Both the position numbers and the translations under genes were made by a program. A stretch of 64,000 bases of DNA from Streptococcus infantis (GTDB lineage: Bacteria > Bacillota > Bacilli > Lactobacillales > Streptococcaceae), in NCBI RefSeq assembly GCF_021497965.1, contig NZ_CP046525.1:1240001-1304000 (forward strand). Reading direction: 5' to 3'. Positions within the stretch are counted from its first letter, which is position 1; the number at the start of each line of letters is the position of its first letter. A model generated the notes under the pieces. That model was not told where the DNA came from and searched no databases. It saw only the letters and a list, made by a program, of their open reading frames with translations. Below, in pieces: positions 16,807-25,537 of this stretch.

Positions 16807-18702
16807 TTAAGCTTTAACTTCGATGATTGCATCACCCTTAGCAACTGATCCAGAAGCAACTGGATTTACTGAAGCAAAGTCCGCAGTGTTTGTCACGATA
16901 ACCATTGTTGTGTTATCAAGGCCTGCAGCAGCAATCTTAGCTGAGTCAAATGTTCCAAGAACATCTCCAGCTTTAACCTTGTCACCTTGAGCAACTTTAT
17001 GGTTGAATCCTTCACCGTTCATTGAAACAGTGTCGATACCAACGTGGATCAAGATTTCAGCTCCGTTAGCTGTTCTTAGGCCATAAGCATGTCCTGTTGG
17101 GAAGACAATTGTCACTTCAGCATCAGCTGGTGCGTAAACGACATCTTCACTAGGTTTTACAGCGATACCTTGTCCCATAGCTCCACTTGAGAAGACTGGA
17201 TCATTCACATTTGAAAGAGCAACGACATCACCAACGATTGGTGTTTGAATAACACCTTCGCTCGGTGCAACAACAGCACCAGTAACTGCTTCTTCAGTCA
17301 AACGATCTGTTTCAGCTTCAGTAATAGCACCTGCAGCTTCTTCTACTTCATCTTCATAACCAAACATGTAAGTAAGAGCGAAACCAAGTGCAAATGATAC
17401 AGCTACCATAAGAAGGTATTGTAGAAGTTGTCCGTTACCAATGTAAAGCATTGTACCAGGGATGATTGTGATACCATTACCAGTACCAGCAAGTCCAAGG
17501 ATAGATGCCAATCCACCACCGATTGCACCAGCAATCAATGAAAGGAAGAATGGCTTACGGAAACGCAAGTTAACCCCGAAGATAGCAGGCTCAGTAATAC
17601 CTAGGAAGGCAGAAAGAGCAGCTGGGAAAGCAAGTGTTTTAAGTTTAGGATTTTTAGTTTTCACACCAACGGCTACTGTCGCAGCACCTTGAGCAGTCAT
17701 AGCTGCAGTAATGATAGCGTTGAATGGGTTAACATGGTCAGCAGCAAGCAATTGAACTTCAAGCAAGTTGAAGATGTGGTGAACACCTGATACGACGATT
17801 AATTGGTGAACTCCACCAATCAAGAAACCACCAAGTCCGAATGGCAAGTTAAGAATAGCTTTTGTTCCAATGAGAATGTAGTTTTCAACAACGTGGAAGA
17901 CTGGTCCGATAACAAACAATCCAAGGATTGACATTACAAGGAGTGTTACAAACGGTGTTACCAAGAGGTCAAGTACATCTGGAACAACCTTACGAACTGC
18001 TTTTTCAAACTTAGCTCCGACAACCCCGATGATGAAGGCTGGAAGAACTGAACCTTGCAAACCTACAACTGGGATAAATCCGAAGAACTGCATTGCAGTT
18101 ACTTCACCACCAGACGCAACAGCCCAGGCATTTGGAAGTGAACCAGAAACGAGCATCATACCAAGAACGATACCAACAGCTGGGTTACCACCGAATACAC
18201 GGAAAGTTGACCAAACAACCAAACCTGGCAAGATAATAAAGGCAGTGTCTGTCAAGATCTGAGTATAAGTTGTCACATCTTCTGGAAGTGTCATTCCAAG
18301 AGCAGTCAAGAGACCACGAACACCCATGAAGAGACCAGTTGCTACGATAACTGGAATGATTGGAACGAAGACGTCACCGAAAGTACGGATGGCACGTTGG
18401 AACCAATTTCCTTGTTTAGCAGCTTCTGCTTTCATTTCAGCTTTTGTTGAAGTTGGCAAACCAAGGGCTACGACTTCATCGTACATCTTGTTTACTGTAC
18501 CAGTACCAAAGATGATTTGGTATTGACCTGAGTTAAAGAAAGCACCTTGAACTTTTTCCAAGCTCTCGATAGCATCTTTGTTAATTTTCGCTTCATCTTT
18601 AACCATAACGCGAAGGCGAGTCGCACAGTGCGCAACACTGTTAACGTTCTCACGTCCACCTAAGGCTTCGATGACTTTTTTTGCAATTTCTGTATTCGTC
18701 AT
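16807..18702 (-). CDS. scrA: PTS sucrose-specific EIIBCA component
   Basis: About 631 residues that import sucrose as sucrose-6-phosphate. Domain order: EIIB with the phosphorylated Cys in NSVAHCATRLRV (about 25-35); EIIC with about ten membrane segments (about 105-460) including the glucose-family motif GITEPAIFGVN; EIIA with the phosphorylated His in ILIHVGIDTV (about 560). ATG 18702 is chosen because AAGGAG lies 10 nt upstream; a TTG two codons earlier is possible. Divergent from scrB across a 360-nt region holding operators over both -35 boxes. Confidence 0.94.
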   Translation of the reverse strand: MTNTEIAKKVIEALGGRENVNSVAHCATRLRVMVKDEAKINKDAIESLEKVQGAFFNSGQYQIIFGTGTVNKMYDEVVALGLPTSTKAEMKAEAAKQGNWFQRAIRTFGDVFVPIIPVIVATGLFMGVRGLLTALGMTLPEDVTTYTQILTDTAFIILPGLVVWSTFRVFGGNPAVGIVLGMMLVSGSLPNAWAVASGGEVTAMQFFGFIPVVGLQGSVLPAFIIGVVGAKFEKAVRKVVPDVLDLLVTPFVTLLVMSILGLFVIGPVFHVVENYILIGTKAILNLPFGLGGFLIGGVHQLIVVSGVHHIFNLLEVQLLAADHVNPFNAIITAAMTAQGAATVAVGVKTKNPKLKTLAFPAALSAFLGITEPAIFGVNLRFRKPFFLSLIAGAIGGGLASILGLAGTGNGITIIPGTMLYIGNGQLLQYLLMVAVSFALGFALTYMFGYEDEVEEAAGAITEAETDRLTEEAVTGAVVAPSEGVIQTPIVGDVVALSNVNDPVFSSGAMGQGIAVKPSEDVVYAPADAEVTIVFPTGHAYGLRTANGAEILIHVGIDTVSMNGEGFNHKVAQGDKVKAGDVLGTFDSAKIAAAGLDNTTMVIVTNTADFASVNPVASGSVAKGDAIIEVKA

Positions 18703-18739
18703 TTGCAAAAATCTCCTTATAAAAAATTTGTAAAATGTT

Positions 18740-18753
18740 TGAAAGCGATTTTA
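18740..18753. promoter_or_regulatory. cre-like site in the scrA leader
   Basis: TGAAAGCGATTTTA resembles the CcpA catabolite-response consensus except at the base after CG. It lies just downstream of the scrA start site, a position fitting roadblock repression by glucose. Confidence 0.5.
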
Positions 18754-18770
18754 TCCGCCCTACGCATATA

Positions 18771-18798
18771 ATTCTATCATGTTTTTAAAATATGTCAA
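18771..18798 (-). promoter_or_regulatory. scrA promoter
   Basis: Minus strand: -35 TTGACA (18798-18793), 16-nt spacer, -10 TAGAAT (18776-18771). Confidence 0.82.
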
Positions 18799-18808
18799 GC
18801 GTTTTGCA
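18793..18808. promoter_or_regulatory. Probable ScrR operator over the scrA -35 box
   Basis: TGTCAAGCGTTTTGCA, an imperfect palindrome around CG, closely resembles the site at 18963-18978 and contains the complete scrA -35 hexamer. LacI-family repressors bind such central-CG palindromes, and a LacI-type gene (scrR) is part of this locus. Confidence 0.65.
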
Positions 18809-18962
18809 GAAAAAATTTTAGCATTTTGAATTTTTTGATTGTTTTTGATGTTTTTGAAATAAAACAAGCAATATTTTACCTATTATTGTGAGTTTTTTAA
18901 AGATTTTTTTGCAAATTCTTTCATTTTTTCATTTATTTTCATAAATTCCTTCAAATTTTTTC
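18809..18962. other. AT-rich intergenic stretch between the scr operators
   Basis: About 150 bases of very A/T-rich DNA, with long T-tracts, separate the two operators. Such tracts could bend the DNA so the two operator-bound repressors meet; I see no gene or hairpin here. Confidence 0.4.
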
Positions 18963-18978
18963 TGTCAATCGTTTGACA
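18963..18978. promoter_or_regulatory. Probable ScrR operator over the scrB -35 box
   Basis: TGTCAATCGTTTGACA, a near-perfect palindrome whose right half is the scrB -35 TTGACA. Mirror-image arrangement of the scrA operator. Confidence 0.7.
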
Positions 18979-19001
18979 TTTTTTTCTTAATTTTATGATA
19001 A
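18973..19001 (+). promoter_or_regulatory. scrB-scrR promoter
   Basis: -35 TTGACA (18973-18978), 17-nt spacer, -10 TGATAA (18996-19001) inside TATGATAAAA. Confidence 0.7.
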
Positions 19002-19020
19002 AAGACTTGCTTTTTTAGAA

Positions 19021-19032
19021 GGAAACGTTTAC
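19021..19032. promoter_or_regulatory. Palindrome GGAAACGTTTAC in the scrB leader
   Basis: Core AAACGTTT (19023-19030) is a perfect palindrome matching the central part of cre and LacI-type operators. It lies about 12 nt downstream of the predicted scrB start site; either CcpA or ScrR could use it. Confidence 0.5.
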
Positions 19033-19066
19033 TATAAAGATAGTAGAATTTATGGAGGGAATAGAA

Positions 19067-20521
19067 ATGGAATGGACTACTGAACGTCGTTACAGACGTT
19101 ATGAAGATTGGACACAAGAAGAAAGAAAAAAAATCCAAGAAAAAATGGCACAATCCCCATGGCATGTCAGCTATCACATTGAGCCAAAAGAAGGACTCCT
19201 TAACGACCCGAACGGTTTTTCTTACTTTGATGGCAAGTGGGTTGTCTTTTACCAAAACTTCCCCTTTGGTGCAGCTCATGGATTGAAATCTTGGGTTCAG
19301 CTTGAAAGCGACGACTTGGTTCACTTTACTGAAACAGGTGTAAAAATCTTACCTGACACTCCACTTGATAGCCACGGCGCTTACTCTGGATCTGCTATGC
19401 AGTTTGGTGATCAATTGTTCCTATTCTATACAGGAAATGTCCGTGATGAAAACTGGGTGCGTCACCCTTATCAAATCGGTGCCTTAATGGATAAGGACGG
19501 TAAGATTGAAAAGATTGATAAGGTCTTGATTGATAAACCTTCTGACGCTACCGACCACTTTCGCGATCCACAGATTTTTAACTTTAAAGGACAATACTAT
19601 GCTATCGTTGGTGGTCAAGATTTGGAGAAAAAAGGATTTGTCCGTCTCTACAAAGCGGTCGATAATGATTATACAAACTGGAAAGAAGTCGGTGATTTGG
19701 ACTTCAACAATGACCGCACTGCCTATATGATGGAGTGCCCAAATCTTGTCTTTGTCGGAGAACAACCTGTCCTTCTCTACTGCCCACAAGGTTTGGATAA
19801 AAAGGTTCTTGACTATGACAATATCTATCCAAATATGTATAAAATTGGTGCTTCCTTCGATCCTGAAAATGCTCGTTTGGTAGATGTGTCTGCACTACAC
19901 AATCTAGACTATGGTTTCGAAGCATATGCTACTCAGGCCTTCAATGCTCCTGATGGACGTGCCTTAGCAGTAAGTTGGCTTGGTTTACCAGATGTTTCTT
20001 ATCCATCTGATCGCTTTGATCACCAAGGAACTTTCTCATTAGTCAAAGAACTTACCATTAAAGATGGCAAACTCTATCAGTATCCTGTAGCTGCTATCAA
20101 AGAACTCCGTGCTTCAGAAGAGGAATTTTCAAATCGCTCGGAAACCAAAAACACTTACGAACTTGAGCTTAACTTAGAGGCTAATAGTCAAAGTGAAATC
20201 GTCCTTCTTGCAGATAAAGACGGCAAAGGACTCTCGATCAACTTTGATCTTGTCAATGGCCAAGTTACCGTTGACCGCAGTCAGGCGGGTGAGCAATACG
20301 CTCAAGAATTTGGAACTACTCGCTCATGTCCAATTGATAATCAAGCTACTACCGTAAATATCTTCATCGACAATTCAGTCTTTGAAATTTTCATTAATAA
20401 AGGAGAAAAAGTATTTTCTGGTCGTGTCTTCCCACATGAGAACCAAAATGGAATCGTGATTAAATCTGGAAACCCAACTGGAACTTACTACGAATTAGAA
20501 TATGGTCGCAAAACTAACTGA
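19067..20521 (+). CDS. scrB: Sucrose-6-phosphate hydrolase
   Basis: 484 residues, glycoside hydrolase family 32. It splits sucrose-6-phosphate into glucose-6-phosphate and fructose in the cytosol. The GH32 catalytic blocks are clear: LNDPNG with the nucleophile Asp (about 50), FRDPQIF (transition-state Asp), and MECPNL with the acid/base Glu (about 220). A beta-sandwich follows (about 340-484). ATG 19067 is chosen over ATG 19052 because GGAGGGA lies 6 nt upstream and overlaps the earlier ATG. Confidence 0.95.
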   Translation: MEWTTERRYRRYEDWTQEERKKIQEKMAQSPWHVSYHIEPKEGLLNDPNGFSYFDGKWVVFYQNFPFGAAHGLKSWVQLESDDLVHFTETGVKILPDTPLDSHGAYSGSAMQFGDQLFLFYTGNVRDENWVRHPYQIGALMDKDGKIEKIDKVLIDKPSDATDHFRDPQIFNFKGQYYAIVGGQDLEKKGFVRLYKAVDNDYTNWKEVGDLDFNNDRTAYMMECPNLVFVGEQPVLLYCPQGLDKKVLDYDNIYPNMYKIGASFDPENARLVDVSALHNLDYGFEAYATQAFNAPDGRALAVSWLGLPDVSYPSDRFDHQGTFSLVKELTIKDGKLYQYPVAAIKELRASEEEFSNRSETKNTYELELNLEANSQSEIVLLADKDGKGLSINFDLVNGQVTVDRSQAGEQYAQEFGTTRSCPIDNQATTVNIFIDNSVFEIFINKGEKVFSGRVFPHENQNGIVIKSGNPTGTYYELEYGRKTN

Positions 20522-21467
20522 TGTCGCGAAATTAGCTGGCGTCAGCCCTACTACCGTTTCACGTGTCATCAATAAAAAGGGTTATCTGTCTGAAAAAACC
20601 ATCCAAAAGGTCAACGAAGCTATGCGTGAGCTGGGCTATAAACCCAACAACCTTGCTCGTAGCCTCCAAGGGAAATCAGCCAAGTTAATCGGTTTGATTT
20701 TCCCAAAAATCAGCCATGTTTTCTATGCAGAGTTAATTGACAAATTGGAACACGAACTCTTCAAAAAAGGCTACAAGACGATCATCTGCAACAGTGAGCA
20801 CGATTCGGAAAAAGAACGTGAGTATCTTGAAATGCTAGAAGCCAACCAAGTGGATGGAATCATCTCTGGTAGCCATAACTTAGGGATCGAAGACTACAAT
20901 CGCGTCACAGCACCAATCATCTCTTTTGACCGTAACCTATCACCGGACATTCCTGTCGTTTCCTCTGATAACTATGCTGGTGGGGTTCTAGCTGCTGAAA
21001 CCTTGGCTAAAACTGGAGCTAAGTCTGTTATTATGATTACAGGTAATGACAACTCCAATTCACCAACTGGACTTCGTCATGCAGGCTTTGCTTCTATCTT
21101 CCCTAAAGCTCCCATTATTAATATTTCCAGTGACTTTTCACCCCTCCGCAAGGAAATGGAAATCAAAACTATCCTAACCAAACAAAAACCAGATGCTATT
21201 TTCGCCTCGGATGATTTGACAGCCATCTTGGTGATGAAGATCGCTCAGGAACTTGGTATTTCTGTTCCAGAACAACTTAAGGTTATTGGATACGACGGAA
21301 CTTATTTTATCGAGAATTTCTATCCTCACCTTACTACCATTAAACAACCCTTGGAAGAAATTGCTCGCCTGACAGTTGATTTACTACTCCAAAAAATCGA
21401 GGGGAAAGAAGTTGCTACGACTGGTTATTTCTTACCAGTTAGTCTCTTACCAGGTAAAAGTATTTAA
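20502..21467 (+). CDS. scrR: Sucrose operon repressor, LacI family
   Basis: 321 residues: an N-terminal LacI helix-turn-helix (LTDVAKLAGVSPTTVSRVIN, about 5-24) and a periplasmic-binding-protein-like ligand domain (about 60-318). The start overlaps the end of scrB by 20 nt, so translation is coupled. It probably binds the two TGTCAA-CG-palindromes in the scrA/scrB gap and is released by a sucrose or fructose phosphate. The stop codon lies at the very edge of a BOX-type repeat. Confidence 0.93.
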   Translation: MVAKLTDVAKLAGVSPTTVSRVINKKGYLSEKTIQKVNEAMRELGYKPNNLARSLQGKSAKLIGLIFPKISHVFYAELIDKLEHELFKKGYKTIICNSEHDSEKEREYLEMLEANQVDGIISGSHNLGIEDYNRVTAPIISFDRNLSPDIPVVSSDNYAGGVLAAETLAKTGAKSVIMITGNDNSNSPTGLRHAGFASIFPKAPIINISSDFSPLRKEMEIKTILTKQKPDAIFASDDLTAILVMKIAQELGISVPEQLKVIGYDGTYFIENFYPHLTTIKQPLEEIARLTVDLLLQKIEGKEVATTGYFLPVSLLPGKSI

Positions 21468-21581
21468 TACTCTTAGAAAATCTCTTCAAACCACGTCAGC
21501 TTCCATCTACAACCTCAAAACAGTGTTTTGAGCAACCTGCGGCTAGCTTCCTAGTTTGTGCTTTTATTTTCATTGAGTATA
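21467..21581 (-). repeat. BOX-type small repeat, A and C modules without B
   Basis: The minus strand begins TATACTCAATGAAAAT and continues with the boxA sequence (AACTAGGAAGCTAGCCGCAGG, TTGCTCAAAACACTGTTTTGAGG), then goes directly to the boxC end (GCTGACGTGGTTTGAAGAGATTTTC...AGAGTAT). ATACTC/GAGTAT termini are inverted. The boxB module is absent. These elements are typical of pneumococcus and close relatives and fold into stable RNA hairpins. It abuts the scrR stop codon and precedes the shared scrR/mvaA terminator. Confidence 0.88.
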
Positions 21582-21586
21582 AACAA

Positions 21587-21617
21587 AAAAACTCAGACTT
21601 GATTAGTCTGAGTTTTT
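21587..21617. terminator. Bidirectional terminator of scrR and mvaA
   Basis: Perfect 11-bp stem AAACTCAGACT / AGTCTGAGTTT with a 5-nt loop; T-runs flank it in both directions. Confidence 0.9.
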
Positions 21618-21618
21618 C

Positions 21619-22893
21619 TTATGATCTTAAGTTTTTCAAAAGAGTTTGTGCTTTTTCTAGATTAAAAATTTTTTCAGCAATCAAGCTTTCTACCAACTTA
21701 GGCACTTCTGCCTCAGTCGCACCTGCTAAAAGCGCTAACGATTTTGCCTGAAGTTTCATGTGTCCATGCTGAATCCCTGTGCTGACAAGAGCTTTAAGAG
21801 CTGCAAAGTTTTGTGCAAGACCAATCGAAACGATAATTTGAGCCAATTCTTTGGCAGATGGATGACCTAGCAACTCATGGCTGAGCACGACTCGAGGATT
21901 GAGACCAATTGATCCACCCTTGGTAGCAACCGGCATCGGCATGGTCATCTCTCCAATTAGCTCTTCACTTTCCAGATCTATCCTCCAACGACTGAGACCT
22001 CGATAGGCGCCATCATGGCTCGCATAGGCATGCGCTCCCGCTTCAATAGCACGCCAATCATTTCCAGTAGCAATCAAGAGAGCATCGATGCCATTAAAGA
22101 TACCCTTGTTATGAGTGGCTGCTCGATAAGGATCTGCTTGGGCAAACTGACTGGCTAATACCATTTTTTCTGACAGTTCACGCGCTTCATCCTTCTGGCG
22201 ACTCAAATAACGAAAGGCAATCCGACAAGTTGCTGTTACTAACGAATCTGTGGCATAGTTGGATAGGATCCCCATTAAGCTTTGTCCTTGACTGATAGCC
22301 TCTAGACTAGGTTTTAAAGCTTCAAGCATGGTATTGAGCATATTGGCGCCCATGGCTTCCTGAGTATCTACATGGAGATAAACTACTAAAAAGTCCGTCT
22401 CACCAGAAATTTTCTCAACCTTTAAATCACGAGCACCACCACCCCGTTTGACAATGGAGGGATAGGCTTGGTTTGCTTGTTCGAGTAGCTCTGCTTTTTG
22501 ACTCAGAATAGCCCGACAAGCTTTATCCCTATCTGGAACCTGATAAAGAGCTACCTGACCAATCATTTGGCGTTGATGAACCTGAGCAGTAAAACCACCC
22601 GCACGTTTGATAATCTTACTAGCAAAACTAGCTGCAGCAACTACAGATGGTTCTTCGGTCACATAGGGAACTGTGTATTCTTGACCATTTACCAGAACTT
22701 CTGGAACGATTGAGTATGGAAGCGAGAAGGTTCCTACCACATTTTCACTCAATTGGTTAGCTACTGCTAGACTGAGATTTTCATTCTGTTCAAGACTTTC
22801 TTGGGCTTCGATAGAAGTAAGCGCCTGAGACTTAACGAACTCTAGACGCTCTTGAATTGATTTTTTAGCAAATCCATTCCAATTTTTTTTCAT
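21619..22893 (-). CDS. mvaA: Hydroxymethylglutaryl-CoA reductase, class II
   Basis: 424 residues, the length of bacterial class II enzymes. It converts HMG-CoA to mevalonate for isoprenoid synthesis. Motifs: ENVVGTFSLP with the catalytic Glu (about 84), DAMGANMLN cofactor motif (about 184), and THNKGIFNGIDAL with the catalytic Lys (about 260). The stop falls at the edge of the shared terminator. It follows mvaS by 5 nt, so mvaS-mvaA form an operon; the mevalonate kinase genes are not in the window. Confidence 0.96.
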   Translation of the reverse strand: MKKNWNGFAKKSIQERLEFVKSQALTSIEAQESLEQNENLSLAVANQLSENVVGTFSLPYSIVPEVLVNGQEYTVPYVTEEPSVVAAASFASKIIKRAGGFTAQVHQRQMIGQVALYQVPDRDKACRAILSQKAELLEQANQAYPSIVKRGGGARDLKVEKISGETDFLVVYLHVDTQEAMGANMLNTMLEALKPSLEAISQGQSLMGILSNYATDSLVTATCRIAFRYLSRQKDEARELSEKMVLASQFAQADPYRAATHNKGIFNGIDALLIATGNDWRAIEAGAHAYASHDGAYRGLSRWRIDLESEELIGEMTMPMPVATKGGSIGLNPRVVLSHELLGHPSAKELAQIIVSIGLAQNFAALKALVSTGIQHGHMKLQAKSLALLAGATEAEVPKLVESLIAEKIFNLEKAQTLLKNLRS

Positions 22894-22898
22894 TATTT

Positions 22899-24065
22899 TT
22901 AAACCTTGCTGTAGCGACGTTGGTGGTCTACAATCTCAACAAGGGCATAGTCTTGCCCTTCATAACCTGACATCGTTGCAGATCCAGACTCATCTAATTT
23001 CGCTTCTTCAAAGAACATTCGTTCATAATCAGCTACGCTCAATGCTTGACGTTGGTCTAGCAACTCTAAGCGATTATTCTGCAATTGTTTTTCATAGCCT
23101 TCAACTAATTCCACACTAAAGAACTCAGATACAGCACCACTACCATAGCTGTAGAGGGCAATCTTATCTCCAGCTTTCAGGCTATCAGAATTTTCAAGAA
23201 GAGACAAGAGACCTAAGAAGAGTGAACCAGTATAAATGTTCCCAACTTTTTGGCTATAAATAATAGATTCATCAAAGTGCTTTTGAAGCAAGTCCTTCTT
23301 CTCTTGAGGCAAGGATTTGTCGAGAATTTTCTTCAAACCCTTGAGAGCTAGCTTCGGATAAGGTAAGTGGAAACATACAGCCTCAAAATCGTCCAAGTTA
23401 CAGTTATAACGCTTTTTATACTCTTCCCAAGTCGTTTTTAAACTATCAAGATATTGTTGCGTTGAGTAAACCCCATTTACAAATGGTGTTGTCGAATAGT
23501 TTGGACGCCAAAAGTCCATGATGTCACGAGTTTGTGCAACGTTATCATTGTTGAAAATCATCACACGTGGATTTTGGCTAATCAACATAGCAACACATCC
23601 TGCACCTTGAGTTGGTTCTCCAGGAGTTTCGACACCATATCTTGCAATATCGCTAGCCAGCACTAAAACTTTTGATTTAGGAGAATTTTCTACATGTAAC
23701 TTAGCATAGTGAAGGGCCGCTGTTGCACCATAGCAAGCTTCCTTGATTTCAAAACTACGAGCAAAAGGTTGGATTCCTAACAAACCGTGTACAAAGACTG
23801 CTGCAGCTTTACTCTGGTCAATCCCAGACTCTGTCGCTACGATAACCATATCAATCTCTTGCTTATCTTCTTCAGTCAGGATAGAATTTCCTGCACTAGC
23901 AGCCAAGGTAACAATATCCTCTGTTAAAGGAGCGATACTCAATTCTTTTAAAAGGAGTCCTTTACTCAATTTTTCAGAATCAATTCCTCGGGTTTCTGCT
24001 AAATTTTGTAATTTCAAAACGTATTGACTGGTCGCAAAACCAATCTTATCAATACCGATTGTCAT
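22899..24065 (-). CDS. mvaS: Hydroxymethylglutaryl-CoA synthase
   Basis: 388 residues beginning MTIGIDKIGF. It condenses acetyl-CoA and acetoacetyl-CoA. The catalytic Cys is in KEACYGATAALH (about 110), the general-base Glu in VATESGIDQS (about 79), and the His in CFHLPYPK (about 233). ATG 24065 is chosen because AGAGG lies 5 nt upstream; an in-frame ATG seven codons earlier lacks a site. First gene of the mvaS-mvaA operon. Confidence 0.95.
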   Translation of the reverse strand: MTIGIDKIGFATSQYVLKLQNLAETRGIDSEKLSKGLLLKELSIAPLTEDIVTLAASAGNSILTEEDKQEIDMVIVATESGIDQSKAAAVFVHGLLGIQPFARSFEIKEACYGATAALHYAKLHVENSPKSKVLVLASDIARYGVETPGEPTQGAGCVAMLISQNPRVMIFNNDNVAQTRDIMDFWRPNYSTTPFVNGVYSTQQYLDSLKTTWEEYKKRYNCNLDDFEAVCFHLPYPKLALKGLKKILDKSLPQEKKDLLQKHFDESIIYSQKVGNIYTGSLFLGLLSLLENSDSLKAGDKIALYSYGSGAVSEFFSVELVEGYEKQLQNNRLELLDQRQALSVADYERMFFEEAKLDESGSATMSGYEGQDYALVEIVDHQRRYSKV

Positions 24066-24138
24066 ATTTACCTCTATTTTTATCATTCATTATAAAAATT
24101 CGTACACCTCTATTTTATCATAATTGAGGTCAAATGAG

Positions 24139-24170
24139 CAAAAAAAGACTTGATTCCCCAAATCAAGTTC
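24139..24170 (-). terminator. Second terminator after the ThrE-type genes
   Basis: Minus strand stem ACTTGATT / AATCAAGT with a 5-nt loop followed by CTTTTTTT. Works as backup to the hairpin at 24228-24255 and insulates mvaS. Confidence 0.8.
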
Positions 24171-24227
24171 ATTTTTAAAAGTTTATCTCATTTTAGGATA
24201 CTCTAACAAACTGAACTGAAGAGCCAT

Positions 24228-24255
24228 AAAAAATCGAGTCTTAGCTAGCTCGATT
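24228..24255 (-). terminator. First terminator, overlapping the ThrE-type gene end
   Basis: Stem AATCGAG / CTCGATT with a 10-nt loop, followed by TTTTATGG; its 5' arm is the last codons of the gene at 24241. Confidence 0.7.
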
Positions 24256-24690
24256 CTTTTTGAGATAATGATACAATTTCAACAAAACTGTTCCACTGGC
24301 CATTCCAATGGAGATAACAAGGGCCAACATCATGACTAGCATGGCACTAGAAATGGCATGACCGTAGTCACCTGTAACGAAGAAGGAAGTTGTTCGATAG
24401 GACAGGTAACCTGGAACTAGTGGAGCCAAGATGGCTAAAGCAAAAACCACGGCTGGTGTTTTGTAGAGAATACTCATAATCTGGCTGACACAAGAACCAA
24501 TCACCGCAGCAATAAAGGTAGCCAAAATAACATTGGTTGGTTCCTTGAGTAGCAGATAGAGTAGCCAGATAGACATTCCCAAAACCCCACCAGGGATGAG
24601 CATGGAACGTTGGACGTTTAAAACGATTAAAAAAGTAATAATGGCAAGCAAACTTGCCAGAGCTTGCAATAAAAATGTTGTTACTGTCAT
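24241..24690 (-). CDS. Threonine/serine exporter, C-terminal-type subunit (YjjB/DUF3815)
   Basis: 149 residues with four or five hydrophobic helices and little else, matching the YjjB half of the ThrE threonine/serine exporter family. The upstream gene is the YjjP half, one base apart; in Corynebacterium both are fused in one ThrE protein. Export of threonine or serine is the family function; the substrate here is inferred. Confidence 0.85.
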   Translation of the reverse strand: MTVTTFLLQALASLLAIITFLIVLNVQRSMLIPGGVLGMSIWLLYLLLKEPTNVILATFIAAVIGSCVSQIMSILYKTPAVVFALAILAPLVPGYLSYRTTSFFVTGDYGHAISSAMLVMMLALVISIGMASGTVLLKLYHYLKKNRAS

Positions 24691-24691
24691 A

Positions 24692-25450
24692 TTAGTTCAT
24701 GAGTACGAGGGCGACTGATGTTCCAGCCCCTAAGGCAAGGGTAACTAGCAAGGATTCAAACATCTTGCTCATACCAGAGTTAATGTGATTGGTCATAATA
24801 TCTCGAACAGCATTAGTCAGGGCAATTCCAGGTACAAAGGGCATAACCGCACCTGCAATGACCAAATCAGCTGTAGAGGGCAATCCAGAATAGCGCGCCC
24901 AAAACTGTGCAATCAAGCCAAAAACAAGAGCACCTGCAAAAGCTGTCATAAAGGGAATACGAATAAATTTTTCTACGTAAAGAGAAAAGGTAAAAGCAAA
25001 TATGGTCGCTACTCCTGCACCAATGGCATCGTAGACATTCCCCCCGAACATGATAGAGAAGAAGGGAGCACTGAGGGTAGCTGCAGCAGTCAGTTGAACA
25101 TTGGTGTAGGGAGACGGCTTGGCATTTAATTCCTTTAGTTGGATAAAGGCTGTTTCCAAATCAAGTTGTCCTGATACGAGTTGCCGTGAAATTTGGTTGA
25201 CATCACACACCTTCTCAATATTATAAGCAGAGGAGGTCACTCGCTTCATGCGAGAGATATTTGTATTTTCAATGGAGAAAAAGATGGCAGCAGGCATGGC
25301 CAAAACATTACAATCTATAATGCCCTGTGAATGAGCAATCCGAATCATGGTATCTTCAACACGATAGATTTCAGAACCATTGCGAAGCAGTATCGTTCCT
25401 GCTAGCATAATGACATCGATCACTGCATTCAGTTGTTTGACTTCGTCCAT
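24692..25450 (-). CDS. Threonine/serine exporter, N-terminal-type subunit (YjjP/DUF1212)
   Basis: 252 residues. A cytoplasmic N-terminal part (about 1-115) contains the family block LLRNGSEIYRVEDTMIRIA, and about five membrane helices follow (about 120-250). This is the YjjP half of a split ThrE exporter, expressed with the YjjB half just downstream. AAGGAGGAAAAC precedes the ATG at 25450. A StkP-operon terminator lies upstream. Confidence 0.86.
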   Translation of the reverse strand: MDEVKQLNAVIDVIMLAGTILLRNGSEIYRVEDTMIRIAHSQGIIDCNVLAMPAAIFFSIENTNISRMKRVTSSAYNIEKVCDVNQISRQLVSGQLDLETAFIQLKELNAKPSPYTNVQLTAAATLSAPFFSIMFGGNVYDAIGAGVATIFAFTFSLYVEKFIRIPFMTAFAGALVFGLIAQFWARYSGLPSTADLVIAGAVMPFVPGIALTNAVRDIMTNHINSGMSKMFESLLVTLALGAGTSVALVLMN

Positions 25451-25496
25451 GTTTTCCTCCTTTTAAAACTCCTTTTTATTTTATCATAAATTTGAA

Positions 25497-25535
25497 GGAA
25501 AAAAAATCTTTGTCACAAAAACTGTGACAAAGATT
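25497..25535 (-). terminator. Terminator of the gmk-stkP operon
   Basis: Perfect 13-bp stem AATCTTTGTCACA / TGTGACAAAGATT with a 5-nt loop and eight Ts, directly after the stkP stop. Confidence 0.93.
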
Positions 25536-25537
25536 GA

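Noticed and set aside
19052-19066. Earlier ATG for scrB at 19052
   Set aside because: It overlaps the GGAGGGA ribosome site that serves ATG 19067, and has no site of its own.
24095-24106. GTACGAATTTTT upstream of mvaS, resembling a competence box
   Set aside because: Seven of eight bases match, but mvaS is a core housekeeping gene and nearby TATAAT/TAAAAT matches explain its promoter; likely chance.
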